From NCBI RefSeq assembly GCF_009905735.1, contig NZ_JAAALE010000001.1, positions 248,001-312,000 of the forward strand: a stretch of DNA of 64,000 nt. The letters run 5' to 3'. Below are positions 1 through 9,374 of this stretch, in pieces (position 1 is the stretch's first letter; every line of letters begins with the position of its first letter). The notes below the pieces were generated by a model that worked only from the letters and a program-made list of their open reading frames with translations, was not told the origin of the DNA and did no database searches. The translations under genes and the position numbers were made by a program. This DNA comes from Porphyrobacter sp. SLTP (GTDB lineage Bacteria; Pseudomonadota; Alphaproteobacteria; Sphingomonadales; Sphingomonadaceae).

Positions 1-1
1 T

Positions 2-3000
2 GCGATCAATGCCCAAGGCGGATCTGCGCTGATCCTTGCCGGGGTCGGCAGTGATGTAACCATTTCGGGCAGCACGCTGGTGACGGCCGATGCCTTGGGC
101 GGATTTGATCCCGTCAATCTGACAGCAGGCAGGGCCATCGCCGGCTCGGCGGTGGTCAGTGCGGCGGGCGGCACGATCGGCCTGGGCGGGGATGCCACCA
201 TCACAGCGCGCGGACTCGCCACCACGACCGCAGGTGCCGTCGTGGGTGCCGAAGCCCGCGGCGGGCTGGCGCAGCTTGCGGCAACGCAGGGGGGCTCGGT
301 CAATGTCGCGCAGAAACTCAGCCTGTTCGCTGAGGCGATCGCGGCAGAGGGTTCGCAGGTCAGCCTCTCGACCGTGTCGAACGCCTATGGCGGGCAAGCA
401 TTGATGACTGTGGCTGCTGGCGGCGGCACTTTGACCATTGGCGGCGAAGTCGAGGCCAATGCGAGTGCTCGCGGCGGTGCTTCGAACAGCGGCGGGGCGG
501 GTTCAATCGGCGATGCCGGGACAGCTGCGGCCACAATCAACGGGCCGGGGCTGATCACCATAACCGGACGCATGCAGCTCGACGCACAAGGGTTCGGCGG
601 CGCCAATGGCGGTGGCACCGGCGGCGTCGGGCTGGGCGGCCGCGCTTCGGCGACGACCTTCTCAGGCGGTACGATCGCCATCGGCGGAGCAATCGACGCC
701 AGCTTCCGAGCTGATGCGCGCGGTGAGGGCGCCGCCGGGCAGATCGGCGGCGACGGGTCCGGCGGGATTGCCGGAGCGATCGCCGAAATCGGCACGATAA
801 CCACTTTGGGTCGCGCACAAGCGACCAGCGAAGGTGTTGGTGGCAACGCGACATTCGGGTTTGGCGGCAATGGCGGGATTGGTCGGGGCGGTGCTGCGGT
901 CTTCCGGGCCGCTGGCACGCTGGCACAGACCGCCACGCTCACCATCGGCGGCGATGCACGCGTTTCTGCACAAGGCATTGGCGGCGGGGGCGGGCAGACC
1001 GACGGTGCCGCAATTGCCCCCGGGCGCGGTGGCGACGGCATTGGCGGGGATGGTGCTGCCCCCAATCAGGCCGATCCGACCTTCACCAACGGTGCTTATA
1101 TTCTTGCTGGTGGTGACAGGGGCAACCTCACGGTAATTGGAAGCGCGCTACTTTTGGCAATGGGCACGGGCGGCCGGGGCGGGGCTGCTGCCTCACTGAT
1201 CAATGGCGGACGCGGCGGCGACGGCTTTGGCGGACGGGCGCAGACTGGCTTGGAATTGTTTGGGCTGAACGGCTCGGTCGGTGAGGGAACCGCCAATTTC
1301 GGCAATGTGGTGGCCACCGCCGACGGCATTGGCGGCAGTGGCGGCGGTGCGGACTTCGGTTTTGCGACCGGCGCGGGCGGCAATGGCACCGGCGGCTCTG
1401 CGGCGCTGACGGTGCGGGCGGGCGACATAACCGCCAATCAGGTCACGCTCGAAGCCGTGGGCATCGGCGGCGAGGGGCGCGTGGGCGGCAGCGGGACCGG
1501 CGGCGCGGCGCAAGCGATCGGCAGCCTTGGCGGCACTGTGGCCATGACCCAGTTCAGTGCAGCCGCGACTGGCGTTGGCGGGAGTAGCGGCTTTTCAGCG
1601 GGCGGGCCTGGCCTCGGCGGGGAAGCGGCTATCGAATTGCAAGGCATCCGCGTGACGGTTTCGGGCAACACGACCGTCGAGGCGAATGGCGCTGGCGGTT
1701 CTGCTCAGACCGGCAATGCCGGTAACGGCACGGGCGGCACGGCCTATATCGCGGTGACCAACGGCACGCAGGGCAGCGGGACTTTCTCGGGCAACGCGGC
1801 GATCCGCGCCAATGGCTTTGGCGGCACACCGGATGAGGGTGGGATCGGGGGCATTGGGCGCGGCGGGGTTGCCTTTACGCAGGCGCAGGCGGCCAGTGTG
1901 GTGCGTTTCGGCTCCCTTCAGGTGACCGCCAGCGGGCGCGGCGGCGAGAGCGAAGCTGATCAGGTTGCCTATGTCGGCGGGGCCGGGTTTGGGGGTTCTG
2001 CCGAACTGCGAAGCTTGGGCGCGGGCAGCAGCCTGATCGTCGAGCGCAATTTTGATTTCAACCTCTTTGCCGACCCCCTCAACGGCGGCGCGATTGTCGC
2101 CGCGCTCGGGATCGGTGGCATCACCACGGGCGGCACGGGTATCGGCGGCGCGGGCAATGGCGGTGCGATTGTGCTGCGCGCGGCGCAAGGTGGGTTGCTG
2201 GCCTTGCCCGCCAACCCCAACAATGATCCGGGCAGTGGCGGGTTCAACCGGCTGTTCGCGCGCGGGTTGGGTGGCGGCTCGCTCGCAGAAGGCGGCACCG
2301 GCGGCGCGGCATCTGGCGGCACAGGCCTGATCGAAGTCGACGGCGGCACCATGACTATGGGCGAGACGGTATTTTCGGTGTTTGCCGAAGGCGGGTCGAG
2401 CCTGCTGGCCGGCAGCAACATCAGCGGCGGTAACGCCAGAGGCGGCAACCGCCAGATCCGGGTGCTGAATGGCGGCACGGCAACGCTGGAGCTGCTGGGC
2501 GGCGTGGCCGGCGGCGTCGGCGGCAATGGCTCGGGCACCGGCGACGGCGGTGACGGCTTCGGGGGCCGCAACACGCTTGAAGTACTGGGGGCGACGCTCA
2601 ACATCGTCGGCCGGACGGTGGTGGTCGATCAGGCCACCGGCGGCGCGGGCCGCATCGGCGGGGATGCCTTCGAGAACATTGACGGCGGGCTGGTCAGCTT
2701 CACCGCCAATCAGGCGACGATCAACTTCCTCCCCAATGCGAGCGGCCAGTCAGGCCTTTCGGTTGGCGGGACCAATCAAGGCGGCGCGGGCGATGTGGCG
2801 GGCGGCAATGCGCGCGCCACACCGGCCACTGTGAACATCACCAACAGCACCTTTACCGGCGGCAATTTCGAATTCCTCGCAACCGCGCAAGGCGGCGCTG
2901 GGACAGGCTCTGGCGGAACCGGCGGCAACGCAGCCAGCGCGAACATGACGGTGGCGATCAGCGGCTCGGATCTCGGCCTGATCGGCCAGAATGTCATCGC

Positions 3001-6000
3001 TGTTGATGCGCTTGGCGGGGCCGGAGCGCCGAATGGAGCAGGAGGCGCGGCAACCAGCGCCAATGCCGATGTGGTGGTGACCGATTCCACCCTCACCATC
3101 GCCGCCAACGCCGTCGGGCTGCCCGGCGTCCTGCGGGTGCGCTCGCAAGCCAATGGCGGCGCGGGGGCCACCACCGGCAACGCTGCGAGCGGCAGAGCAG
3201 CGCTGAACCTGGCGAATTCGACCCTCGCTGTCGGCCAGCTCTTCATCGAGGCGCGCGCCTTTGCGGCGGCCGCCGATGCGGGGCAGACAGGTGGGATCGC
3301 CAATGGCGGCTCCACGCGCCTTGAATACAGCGGCGCCACCCAAGCCGATACGAACCTGATCAGCATAAACAGCAATGCCCAGACCTCCGGCGGCGGCAGC
3401 GCGGCTGCGGGCAGCACCTTGCTTCAGGGCGCTGCTGGTAGCCAGGCGGCGATCAACACCGCTGTGCTCACCATGTCCGCCGATGCCGCTGGCGGTAGCC
3501 CCGGCACGCAGGCCAATGGTGCAGGCCGGTTCCTGGTCGATCTTGGCGGCGGCAACGTCAACGCCGGCACCATGCTGGTCACGGCGCTGGGCGATGCGAT
3601 CATCGGCGATCCGCCAGCATCACAGTTGGTCGCCCAAGGTGGCAATCTGAATGTGACGGGCTCGCTCGATGTCTCGGCCTATGACGACATCCAGATCATC
3701 ACCGGAGCCGGATCGATCATCGGCAGCCAGCCTGTCGCCGCCAACACCACGGCGATCACGGTGACCTCGCGCGGTGGGATCGAGATTACCGACGACAATA
3801 GCGGCGGGATCAGCCTTGGCGGGCAATCGATCAGCCTCAATGCGGGACGCTCGATCCTGCTCGATGCCAATCTGGCAGTGGGCAATGGCACGGTCGACCT
3901 GCTGGCTAACGTTGCCGGAACGCTCCCGCTTCCCCCGGGCCCGGCCGGTCCAGCGGTCATCACGATGGCACAGGGCAGTTCGATCAATGCCGGCACCGGC
4001 ACAGTGACGCTGCGCCTGTTCGATAGTGGCGGCGTCCCCGGACAAGAGAGCGGCGCTATCACGCTGGCGAATATCACCGCTGGCCAGATCGACGCACGCA
4101 ACTTCGGCACCACGCCCGGCAGCGACATTGCGGTGATCGGCTCGGGCGTGTTGACCGCTTCGGGCACCGGACGCGCGATCGATCTGGCCTCGCTCAATGG
4201 CGAGGTCATCAACCTCAATGGCGATGCCGGTTTGATCCTGACCGGCGGCGGGCATTACGGCATCTTCGCTGCGACGCCGACGGGATCGCAGATCGGCTCC
4301 TTCGGCAATTATGCACGGCGCTATAACGTCGCGAACGCGGCGGCCTACGATGCGCTGAACCCCGGTGGCAATTTCGCGGCCTTCCGGATTGTGCCGGTCC
4401 TGACCGTGACCGCCAATGATCTCACTCGCTTTTATGGCAACGCGGACCCGGCGCTAACCGCCAGCGTCACCGGCTTCCTGCCGGGTGACGGAGTTGCGAA
4501 CCTGTCCGGCGCGCCGCTGCTGACGACGCTCGCCAATAGCACCTCCAATGTCGGCCTGTTCGCCATCAACGCGGCGCAGGGATCCTTGCTCAGCGAGCAG
4601 GGGTATCAATTCACCTTCAACTCCGGCCAGCTGACGATCGCGCCGCGTCCCATCACCGTGACTGCGAACAATCTCAGCCGGGTCTATGGCAATGCCAACC
4701 CGGCACTGACCTTCACGGTGGGCGATTTGGGGCTGGTGAATGGCGATCAGCTGACGGGCGCGCTGGCGACGACGGCTGACGTGACCACCGGGGTCGGCAA
4801 TGTCGCGATCACGCAAGGCACGGTGGCGGCCAGTTCCAACTACGCGCTGACCTTTGTGGGCGGCCAGCTGACGATCACCCCGCGCGGGCTGACGATCACG
4901 GCGGACAGCTTCAGCCGGGTCTATGGCGACGCCAATCCGGCGCTGACCTTCACGCTTGGCGGAGCGGGGCTGGTGAACGGCGACCAGCTGACCGGCGCGC
5001 TGGCGACCGCGGCTGACGCGACCACCGGAGTCGGCACCATCGCCATCACGCAAGGCACGCTGACAGCTGGCGCGAACTATTCGGTGGGCTTCACCAATGG
5101 CCAACTGACGATCACACCGCGCCCGATCAGTGTGACGGCGGACAACATCTCGCGCATCTATGGCAACGCCAACCCGGCACTGACCTTTACAGTCGGCGGG
5201 TCGGGTCTGGTGAACGGCGATCAGCTGAGCGGCGCGCTGGCGACCACGCCTGATGTGACCACCGGAGTCGGCACCAGCGCGATCACACGGGGCACGCTGA
5301 CGGCAGGCGCGAACTATTCGGTGAGCTTCACCAACGGCCAACTGACGATCACACCGCGCCCCATCACCGTGTCGGCGGACAGCCTCTCGCGGATCTATGG
5401 CAACGCTAACCCGGCGCTGACTTTCACGGTCGGCGGGGCGGGTCTGGTGAACGGCGATCAACTGACCGGCGCGCTCGCGACCACGGCTGACGTGACCACC
5501 GCCATCGGCAATATCGCGATCACGCAGGGCACTTTGGGAGCCAGCTCCAACTATTCCCTGAGCTTCACTAATGGCCAGCTGACGATCACACCGCGTCCGA
5601 TCACGATCACGGCCGACAACGTGACCCGTATTTATGGCAATGCCAATCCGGCGCTGACCTTCACGCTGGGCGGGTCGGGGCTGGTGAATGGCGATCAGCT
5701 GACCGGCGCGCTGGCGACCACGGCTGGCGTCACCACCGGGGTCGGCAATGTCGCCATCACGCAAGGCACGCTGACGGCAGGCGCGAATTACGCGGTGAGC
5801 TTCACCAACGGCCAGCTGACGATCACACCGCGCCCCATCACCATCCGGGCGGATGACAAGGACAAGCTGGTCGGCGAGCCGGATCCGCTGTTCACCTTCA
5901 CCATCGGCGGCGATGGCCTCGTCAACAATGACCAGCTCACCGGCAGCCTCTCGCGCGATCCGGGGGAGACCCGCGGCATCTTCGTCATCCGGCAAGGCAC

Positions 6001-6298
6001 GCTCGTCGCCGGGCCGAACTACATCACCACCTTCGAGCCCGGGGCGCTGACGATCATTGTCCCGCCAACCCCGCTCGCGCTCAACAACCCCACCCTGCTG
6101 GAACCCCTGAACATCATCGGCGCACCCCTGCCTGCCTTCACCGACGAGGAAGACGACGCACGCTTCGGCATCGACTTCCCGCAGCGTGCCGATGCGGCGT
6201 TGATCTCGGAGGACGAGATGCTCGATGAACCGGTGACCAGTGGCGGCGACGCCTCGCTCTATGGCGGCGGCCAGACACCCCCGACGGGAGGGAAGTGA
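2..6298 (+). CDS. Giant glycine-rich MBG-repeat protein (filamentous haemagglutinin-like), 5' end outside the window
   Basis: The reading frame is open from base 2, so the start and any signal or secretion domain lie upstream; about 2098 residues are visible. The first roughly 1450 residues are low-complexity Gly/Ala/Thr/Asn-rich beta-helix-like sequence with endlessly varied GGxGxGG motifs, as in filamentous haemagglutinin-type adhesins. The C-terminal part has seven MBG modules, each carrying a variant of RxYGNANPALTF, six of them spaced exactly 79 residues apart. A short acidic tail follows. Such proteins are usually exported by two-partner secretion and act at the cell surface; no transporter gene is visible here. 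The stop is one base before the ATG of the TPR-CHAT gene, so the two are probably cotranscribed. The adhesin role is inferred from family resemblance. Confidence 0.85.
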   Translation, partial: AINAQGGSALILAGVGSDVTISGSTLVTADALGGFDPVNLTAGRAIAGSAVVSAAGGTIGLGGDATITARGLATTTAGAVVGAEARGGLAQLAATQGGSVNVAQKLSLFAEAIAAEGSQVSLSTVSNAYGGQALMTVAAGGGTLTIGGEVEANASARGGASNSGGAGSIGDAGTAAATINGPGLITITGRMQLDAQGFGGANGGGTGGVGLGGRASATTFSGGTIAIGGAIDASFRADARGEGAAGQIGGDGSGGIAGAIAEIGTITTLGRAQATSEGVGGNATFGFGGNGGIGRGGAAVFRAAGTLAQTATLTIGGDARVSAQGIGGGGGQTDGAAIAPGRGGDGIGGDGAAPNQADPTFTNGAYILAGGDRGNLTVIGSALLLAMGTGGRGGAAASLINGGRGGDGFGGRAQTGLELFGLNGSVGEGTANFGNVVATADGIGGSGGGADFGFATGAGGNGTGGSAALTVRAGDITANQVTLEAVGIGGEGRVGGSGTGGAAQAIGSLGGTVAMTQFSAAATGVGGSSGFSAGGPGLGGEAAIELQGIRVTVSGNTTVEANGAGGSAQTGNAGNGTGGTAYIAVTNGTQGSGTFSGNAAIRANGFGGTPDEGGIGGIGRGGVAFTQAQAASVVRFGSLQVTASGRGGESEADQVAYVGGAGFGGSAELRSLGAGSSLIVERNFDFNLFADPLNGGAIVAALGIGGITTGGTGIGGAGNGGAIVLRAAQGGLLALPANPNNDPGSGGFNRLFARGLGGGSLAEGGTGGAASGGTGLIEVDGGTMTMGETVFSVFAEGGSSLLAGSNISGGNARGGNRQIRVLNGGTATLELLGGVAGGVGGNGSGTGDGGDGFGGRNTLEVLGATLNIVGRTVVVDQATGGAGRIGGDAFENIDGGLVSFTANQATINFLPNASGQSGLSVGGTNQGGAGDVAGGNARATPATVNITNSTFTGGNFEFLATAQGGAGTGSGGTGGNAASANMTVAISGSDLGLIGQNVIAVDALGGAGAPNGAGGAATSANADVVVTDSTLTIAANAVGLPGVLRVRSQANGGAGATTGNAASGRAALNLANSTLAVGQLFIEARAFAAAADAGQTGGIANGGSTRLEYSGATQADTNLISINSNAQTSGGGSAAAGSTLLQGAAGSQAAINTAVLTMSADAAGGSPGTQANGAGRFLVDLGGGNVNAGTMLVTALGDAIIGDPPASQLVAQGGNLNVTGSLDVSAYDDIQIITGAGSIIGSQPVAANTTAITVTSRGGIEITDDNSGGISLGGQSISLNAGRSILLDANLAVGNGTVDLLANVAGTLPLPPGPAGPAVITMAQGSSINAGTGTVTLRLFDSGGVPGQESGAITLANITAGQIDARNFGTTPGSDIAVIGSGVLTASGTGRAIDLASLNGEVINLNGDAGLILTGGGHYGIFAATPTGSQIGSFGNYARRYNVANAAAYDALNPGGNFAAFRIVPVLTVTANDLTRFYGNADPALTASVTGFLPGDGVANLSGAPLLTTLANSTSNVGLFAINAAQGSLLSEQGYQFTFNSGQLTIAPRPITVTANNLSRVYGNANPALTFTVGDLGLVNGDQLTGALATTADVTTGVGNVAITQGTVAASSNYALTFVGGQLTITPRGLTITADSFSRVYGDANPALTFTLGGAGLVNGDQLTGALATAADATTGVGTIAITQGTLTAGANYSVGFTNGQLTITPRPISVTADNISRIYGNANPALTFTVGGSGLVNGDQLSGALATTPDVTTGVGTSAITRGTLTAGANYSVSFTNGQLTITPRPITVSADSLSRIYGNANPALTFTVGGAGLVNGDQLTGALATTADVTTAIGNIAITQGTLGASSNYSLSFTNGQLTITPRPITITADNVTRIYGNANPALTFTLGGSGLVNGDQLTGALATTAGVTTGVGNVAITQGTLTAGANYAVSFTNGQLTITPRPITIRADDKDKLVGEPDPLFTFTIGGDGLVNNDQLTGSLSRDPGETRGIFVIRQGTLVAGPNYITTFEPGALTIIVPPTPLALNNPTLLEPLNIIGAPLPAFTDEEDDARFGIDFPQRADAALISEDEMLDEPVTSGGDASLYGGGQTPPTGGK
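4652..6060 (+). repeat. Tandem 237-bp coding repeats (MBG modules)
   Basis: Equivalent codons of six consecutive repeat units start at 4652, 4889, 5126, 5363, 5600 and 5837, an exact 237-bp (79-codon) period. A more divergent first unit starts at 4400. Units share long near-identical stretches such as the codons for GQLTITPRPI and LVNGDQLTGALAT. The last unit is the most diverged. The high DNA identity makes copy-number change by recombination likely. Confidence 0.9.
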
Positions 6299-6299
6299 G

Positions 6300-9200
6300 A
6301 TGACCCAGTCCAAGGACAAGGCACGCTTCATTCTGCCCGCGCTGGCGGCGCTCGGGCTGATGGGGACTTTGCCAGCCAGCCAGACGGCCGCGCGTGAGCC
6401 GGGCACGGCGAGCCTCAGCCTGCGGGACACTTTCCCGATCGGCTCGAACGGCTTGTGCGAAGCGCAAATCCTCGCCCCCGAGCCGGGCGCGGGGCTGTTC
6501 GACCGACGTTATTCGGTGATCTGCCGCGATGCCGCCGCGCCGGTCGGCACGCTGTGGGTGGTGAAGACCGGCAACGCGGCACCTCCACCGGCGCGCTTTG
6601 CCGGGGCGGATGCGCGCTGCACCGATGGCGCTGCCGGTGCTGCCGCCGTGACGGGAATCGCCACCGTGCAACGCTTCTCCTGCGCCAAGGAGGGGAGCGT
6701 GCTGCGCTCGGATTTGCTGATCGGCAATCGCGGAGGGCGCACCTATGCGGCCAGCGGATTGACGGCCTATGCCAAGGCGCTCGAACTGGGCATGGCATCA
6801 TTGGCGAGCGATGCGGTGGTGCCCGGCATCGTCGAAATCCCGCTCACCAGCACCACTGACGCGGTCGCCTTTGCGCGCCAGCAGGCCGAAGCGATCGCGG
6901 CGGACCAGGCACTGATCGAAGCCTATCGCCGCAGCAACGCCGGAGAATTTGCCGAAGCAGCGGAGTTTTTTGCGGCATCGTCAGCCGCACTGGCCGGGCC
7001 GGGTGCGGCCGAAGCGCGGCTCAATGAAGCGTTGCAACAATCCAATCTCGGCAATTTCTCCGAAAGCCGCCGCCGTTTTGCCGAGTTGCGCAGCGTCAGC
7101 GCGACCAGCCCGGTGCTGGCCCGCCTGCAACGCAACTACGAAGCGATGGACGCGCTCAATCAGCGCCAGTCGGCGCGCGCGCTCGCGCTGCTCGATGCGC
7201 CGTTGCCGGTCGAATTCGCCGATAATGCGGCGCTCGCCGATCTCCAGATCGGGCCGGCGCTGGCGGGACAGCTGGCCAGCGAAAGCGGGCGGGTCACGGG
7301 TGACTATGCGCTGAGCCTGACCCCATTGGAACGCGCGCAGCTGCTGGATGGGCAGCACGCCTATCTCAAGGCGACAGTGCTGCGGCAGATGGGCCGGACC
7401 GAGGATGCCGCAGGCTTCCTCCGCACGGCTGAAGCGATCTTTGGCGATGTGCGCGGCGGACGCGTGGTGTCGATCATGTGGCTGCGAGCGCAGGTGCTGG
7501 GTGAGCTTGCCGAACTCGCCGAACGTTCCGGCAAGCAGGGGGAGGCGGAGCGGCTGCACAAGCAGGGGATCACTTTGCTCGAAGTGACCTACCCCGGCTC
7601 GCCCGCGCTGGGCACCGCCCGGGCGCAGCTGGCCGGTCTCTTTGCGCGCAGCGGTCGCCGTGACGAGGCGCTGGCGCTCTACCGGACGATCATCGCCGAT
7701 GCCGATGGCCGGGCCATGCCGTCGCTCCGCAGCTTGCTGACGCCCTATTTCGGGCTGCTGATCGACGAGGGCCGCGGCAATGAGAGCGCAGCGGGCGATC
7801 TGTTCGCCGCCAGCCAGTTGCTCCAGCGCCCCGGTCTCGCGCAGACTCAGGCGGCCCTGGCGCGCGAGCTTTCGGGCGGCAGTGATGAAGCCTCGCAAAT
7901 GTTCCGCACCGCCACCAATCTTGGCCGCGGGATCGAACAGCTGCGCACCGCGCTGCTCGAACTGGAGACCATACCCGAACCAGACGCCGGACAGACGGCG
8001 CTGATCGCCGAACGGGCGGCGCGGCTGGAATTGCTGCGGCAGCAGCAGGCCGAGGTGCTGGACAAGCTCGCCGCCTATCCGCGCTACCGTGCTGTTACCG
8101 AACAGGCGATCACGCTCGCCGACCTGCAAGCCACGCTCACCGAGGGCGAGGCCTATGTGAAGCTGGCGACGCTCGAAAGCGATGCCTATGTCATCTACGC
8201 CACCCGCGATGCTGCGATGGCCTGGCGGGCCGATGCCACTCCGGCGCAGCTCGACAAGCTGGTGAGCCAGATCCGTGATAGCATCGCGGTTGTCGAAGGC
8301 GGACAGGTGCTGACCTATCCCTTCGACATCGTGCGTGCGCGTGAGCTTTACGTTCGGCTGTTCACCCCGGTGGCCGACGAACTGCCCAAGGCCCGCCACA
8401 TCGTGTTCGAGCCCGATGGCGCGCTGCTCAAACTGCCGATCAACCTGCTGGTCACCGATGATGCCAGCGTAGCGGCCTATCAGGCGCGGATGAAACAGCA
8501 GGGCGCGGACGAATATGACCTGCGCGGCACCAAATGGCTCGGACGCACCACCCAGATCAGCACCTCGGTGGCCGCCTCGGCGTTCCGCGATGTGCGGGCG
8601 GCCCCGCCATCGGATGGCACGCGCGCCTATCTCGGGCTTGGCGAAAACGCGCCGATTGGCGCCGCCACGCCCGGCGCATCACGCACCCGCGCTGCTGTGG
8701 AGGCGGGCGAGAAGTGCCTGTGGTCGCCCAATATCTGGGCCAATCCGATCAAGGCCGACGAACTGCGCGGCGCAGCGGCCCGCTTTGGCGAGGGCGCTCG
8801 AATCCTGACCGGCGCTGCCTTCACGGACAACGCGATTGCCGCTCTGCCTGACCTGTCCGAATATCGCATTCTGCACTTTGCCACGCATGGCCTGGTCACG
8901 GCGCCCCAGCCGCAATGTCCGCCCCGCCCGGCGCTGCTGACCAGCTTCGACAGCGCGGAAGGCTCGGACGGGCTGCTGAGCTTCGCCGAGATTTTCGGCC
9001 TGCGCATCGATGCCGACCTCGTGATCCTCTCGGCTTGCGACACCGCCGGCAGCGCGACGGTGGGCGCGACCCGGGAGGCCGGCGTTACCGGCGGCGGCGA
9101 GTTCGCGCTTGATGGGCTGGTGCGCGCCTTCGTGGGTGCCGGAGGGCGAACCGTGCTCGCGAGCCATTGGCCGGTGCCCGACGATTTCAACGCGACCGGA

Positions 9201-9359
9201 CGCCTCATATCGGGCCTGTTTGCCGAGAACGGCCGCGCCACCGCCGAAGCGCTCAAAGCCTCACAGGAAGCGTTGATGGACGATGCCGAGACCTCGCACC
9301 CGTTCTACTGGTCGGCCTTTGCCGTGGTGGGCGATGGTGCGGCCAAGCTGGCGCGTTGA
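6300..9359 (+). CDS. Exported TPR-CHAT domain protein (putative caspase-like peptidase)
   Basis: Predicted protein of 1019 residues. The ATG at 6300 is chosen over an earlier in-frame ATG because GGGAGGGA lies just upstream and a Sec signal follows (hydrophobic FILPALAALGLMGTL, cleavage near residue 30). The middle (about 195-560) is helical and TPR-like, with alanine-rich repeats. The C-terminus is a CHAT domain: His863 in LHFATHG and Cys913 in ILSACDTA form the expected caspase-like His/Cys dyad, followed by an ASHWPVPD motif. CHAT proteins are clan CD peptidase relatives; many cleave specific partners. Lying between a giant surface protein and a CHASE2 cyclase, it may process the adhesin or relay a periplasmic signal. 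The substrate is unknown. Confidence 0.88.
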   Translation: MTQSKDKARFILPALAALGLMGTLPASQTAAREPGTASLSLRDTFPIGSNGLCEAQILAPEPGAGLFDRRYSVICRDAAAPVGTLWVVKTGNAAPPPARFAGADARCTDGAAGAAAVTGIATVQRFSCAKEGSVLRSDLLIGNRGGRTYAASGLTAYAKALELGMASLASDAVVPGIVEIPLTSTTDAVAFARQQAEAIAADQALIEAYRRSNAGEFAEAAEFFAASSAALAGPGAAEARLNEALQQSNLGNFSESRRRFAELRSVSATSPVLARLQRNYEAMDALNQRQSARALALLDAPLPVEFADNAALADLQIGPALAGQLASESGRVTGDYALSLTPLERAQLLDGQHAYLKATVLRQMGRTEDAAGFLRTAEAIFGDVRGGRVVSIMWLRAQVLGELAELAERSGKQGEAERLHKQGITLLEVTYPGSPALGTARAQLAGLFARSGRRDEALALYRTIIADADGRAMPSLRSLLTPYFGLLIDEGRGNESAAGDLFAASQLLQRPGLAQTQAALARELSGGSDEASQMFRTATNLGRGIEQLRTALLELETIPEPDAGQTALIAERAARLELLRQQQAEVLDKLAAYPRYRAVTEQAITLADLQATLTEGEAYVKLATLESDAYVIYATRDAAMAWRADATPAQLDKLVSQIRDSIAVVEGGQVLTYPFDIVRARELYVRLFTPVADELPKARHIVFEPDGALLKLPINLLVTDDASVAAYQARMKQQGADEYDLRGTKWLGRTTQISTSVAASAFRDVRAAPPSDGTRAYLGLGENAPIGAATPGASRTRAAVEAGEKCLWSPNIWANPIKADELRGAAARFGEGARILTGAAFTDNAIAALPDLSEYRILHFATHGLVTAPQPQCPPRPALLTSFDSAEGSDGLLSFAEIFGLRIDADLVILSACDTAGSATVGATREAGVTGGGEFALDGLVRAFVGAGGRTVLASHWPVPDDFNATGRLISGLFAENGRATAEALKASQEALMDDAETSHPFYWSAFAVVGDGAAKLAR

Positions 9360-9374
9360 GGCGCTGCTGTTGCC

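Noticed and set aside
4454..6430. Long antisense open frame (658 codons) across the MBG repeats
   Set aside because: It is a repeat-driven shadow: composition is Arg/Asp/Gly-rich with no fold signature, and it lies fully opposite a well-supported repeat gene.
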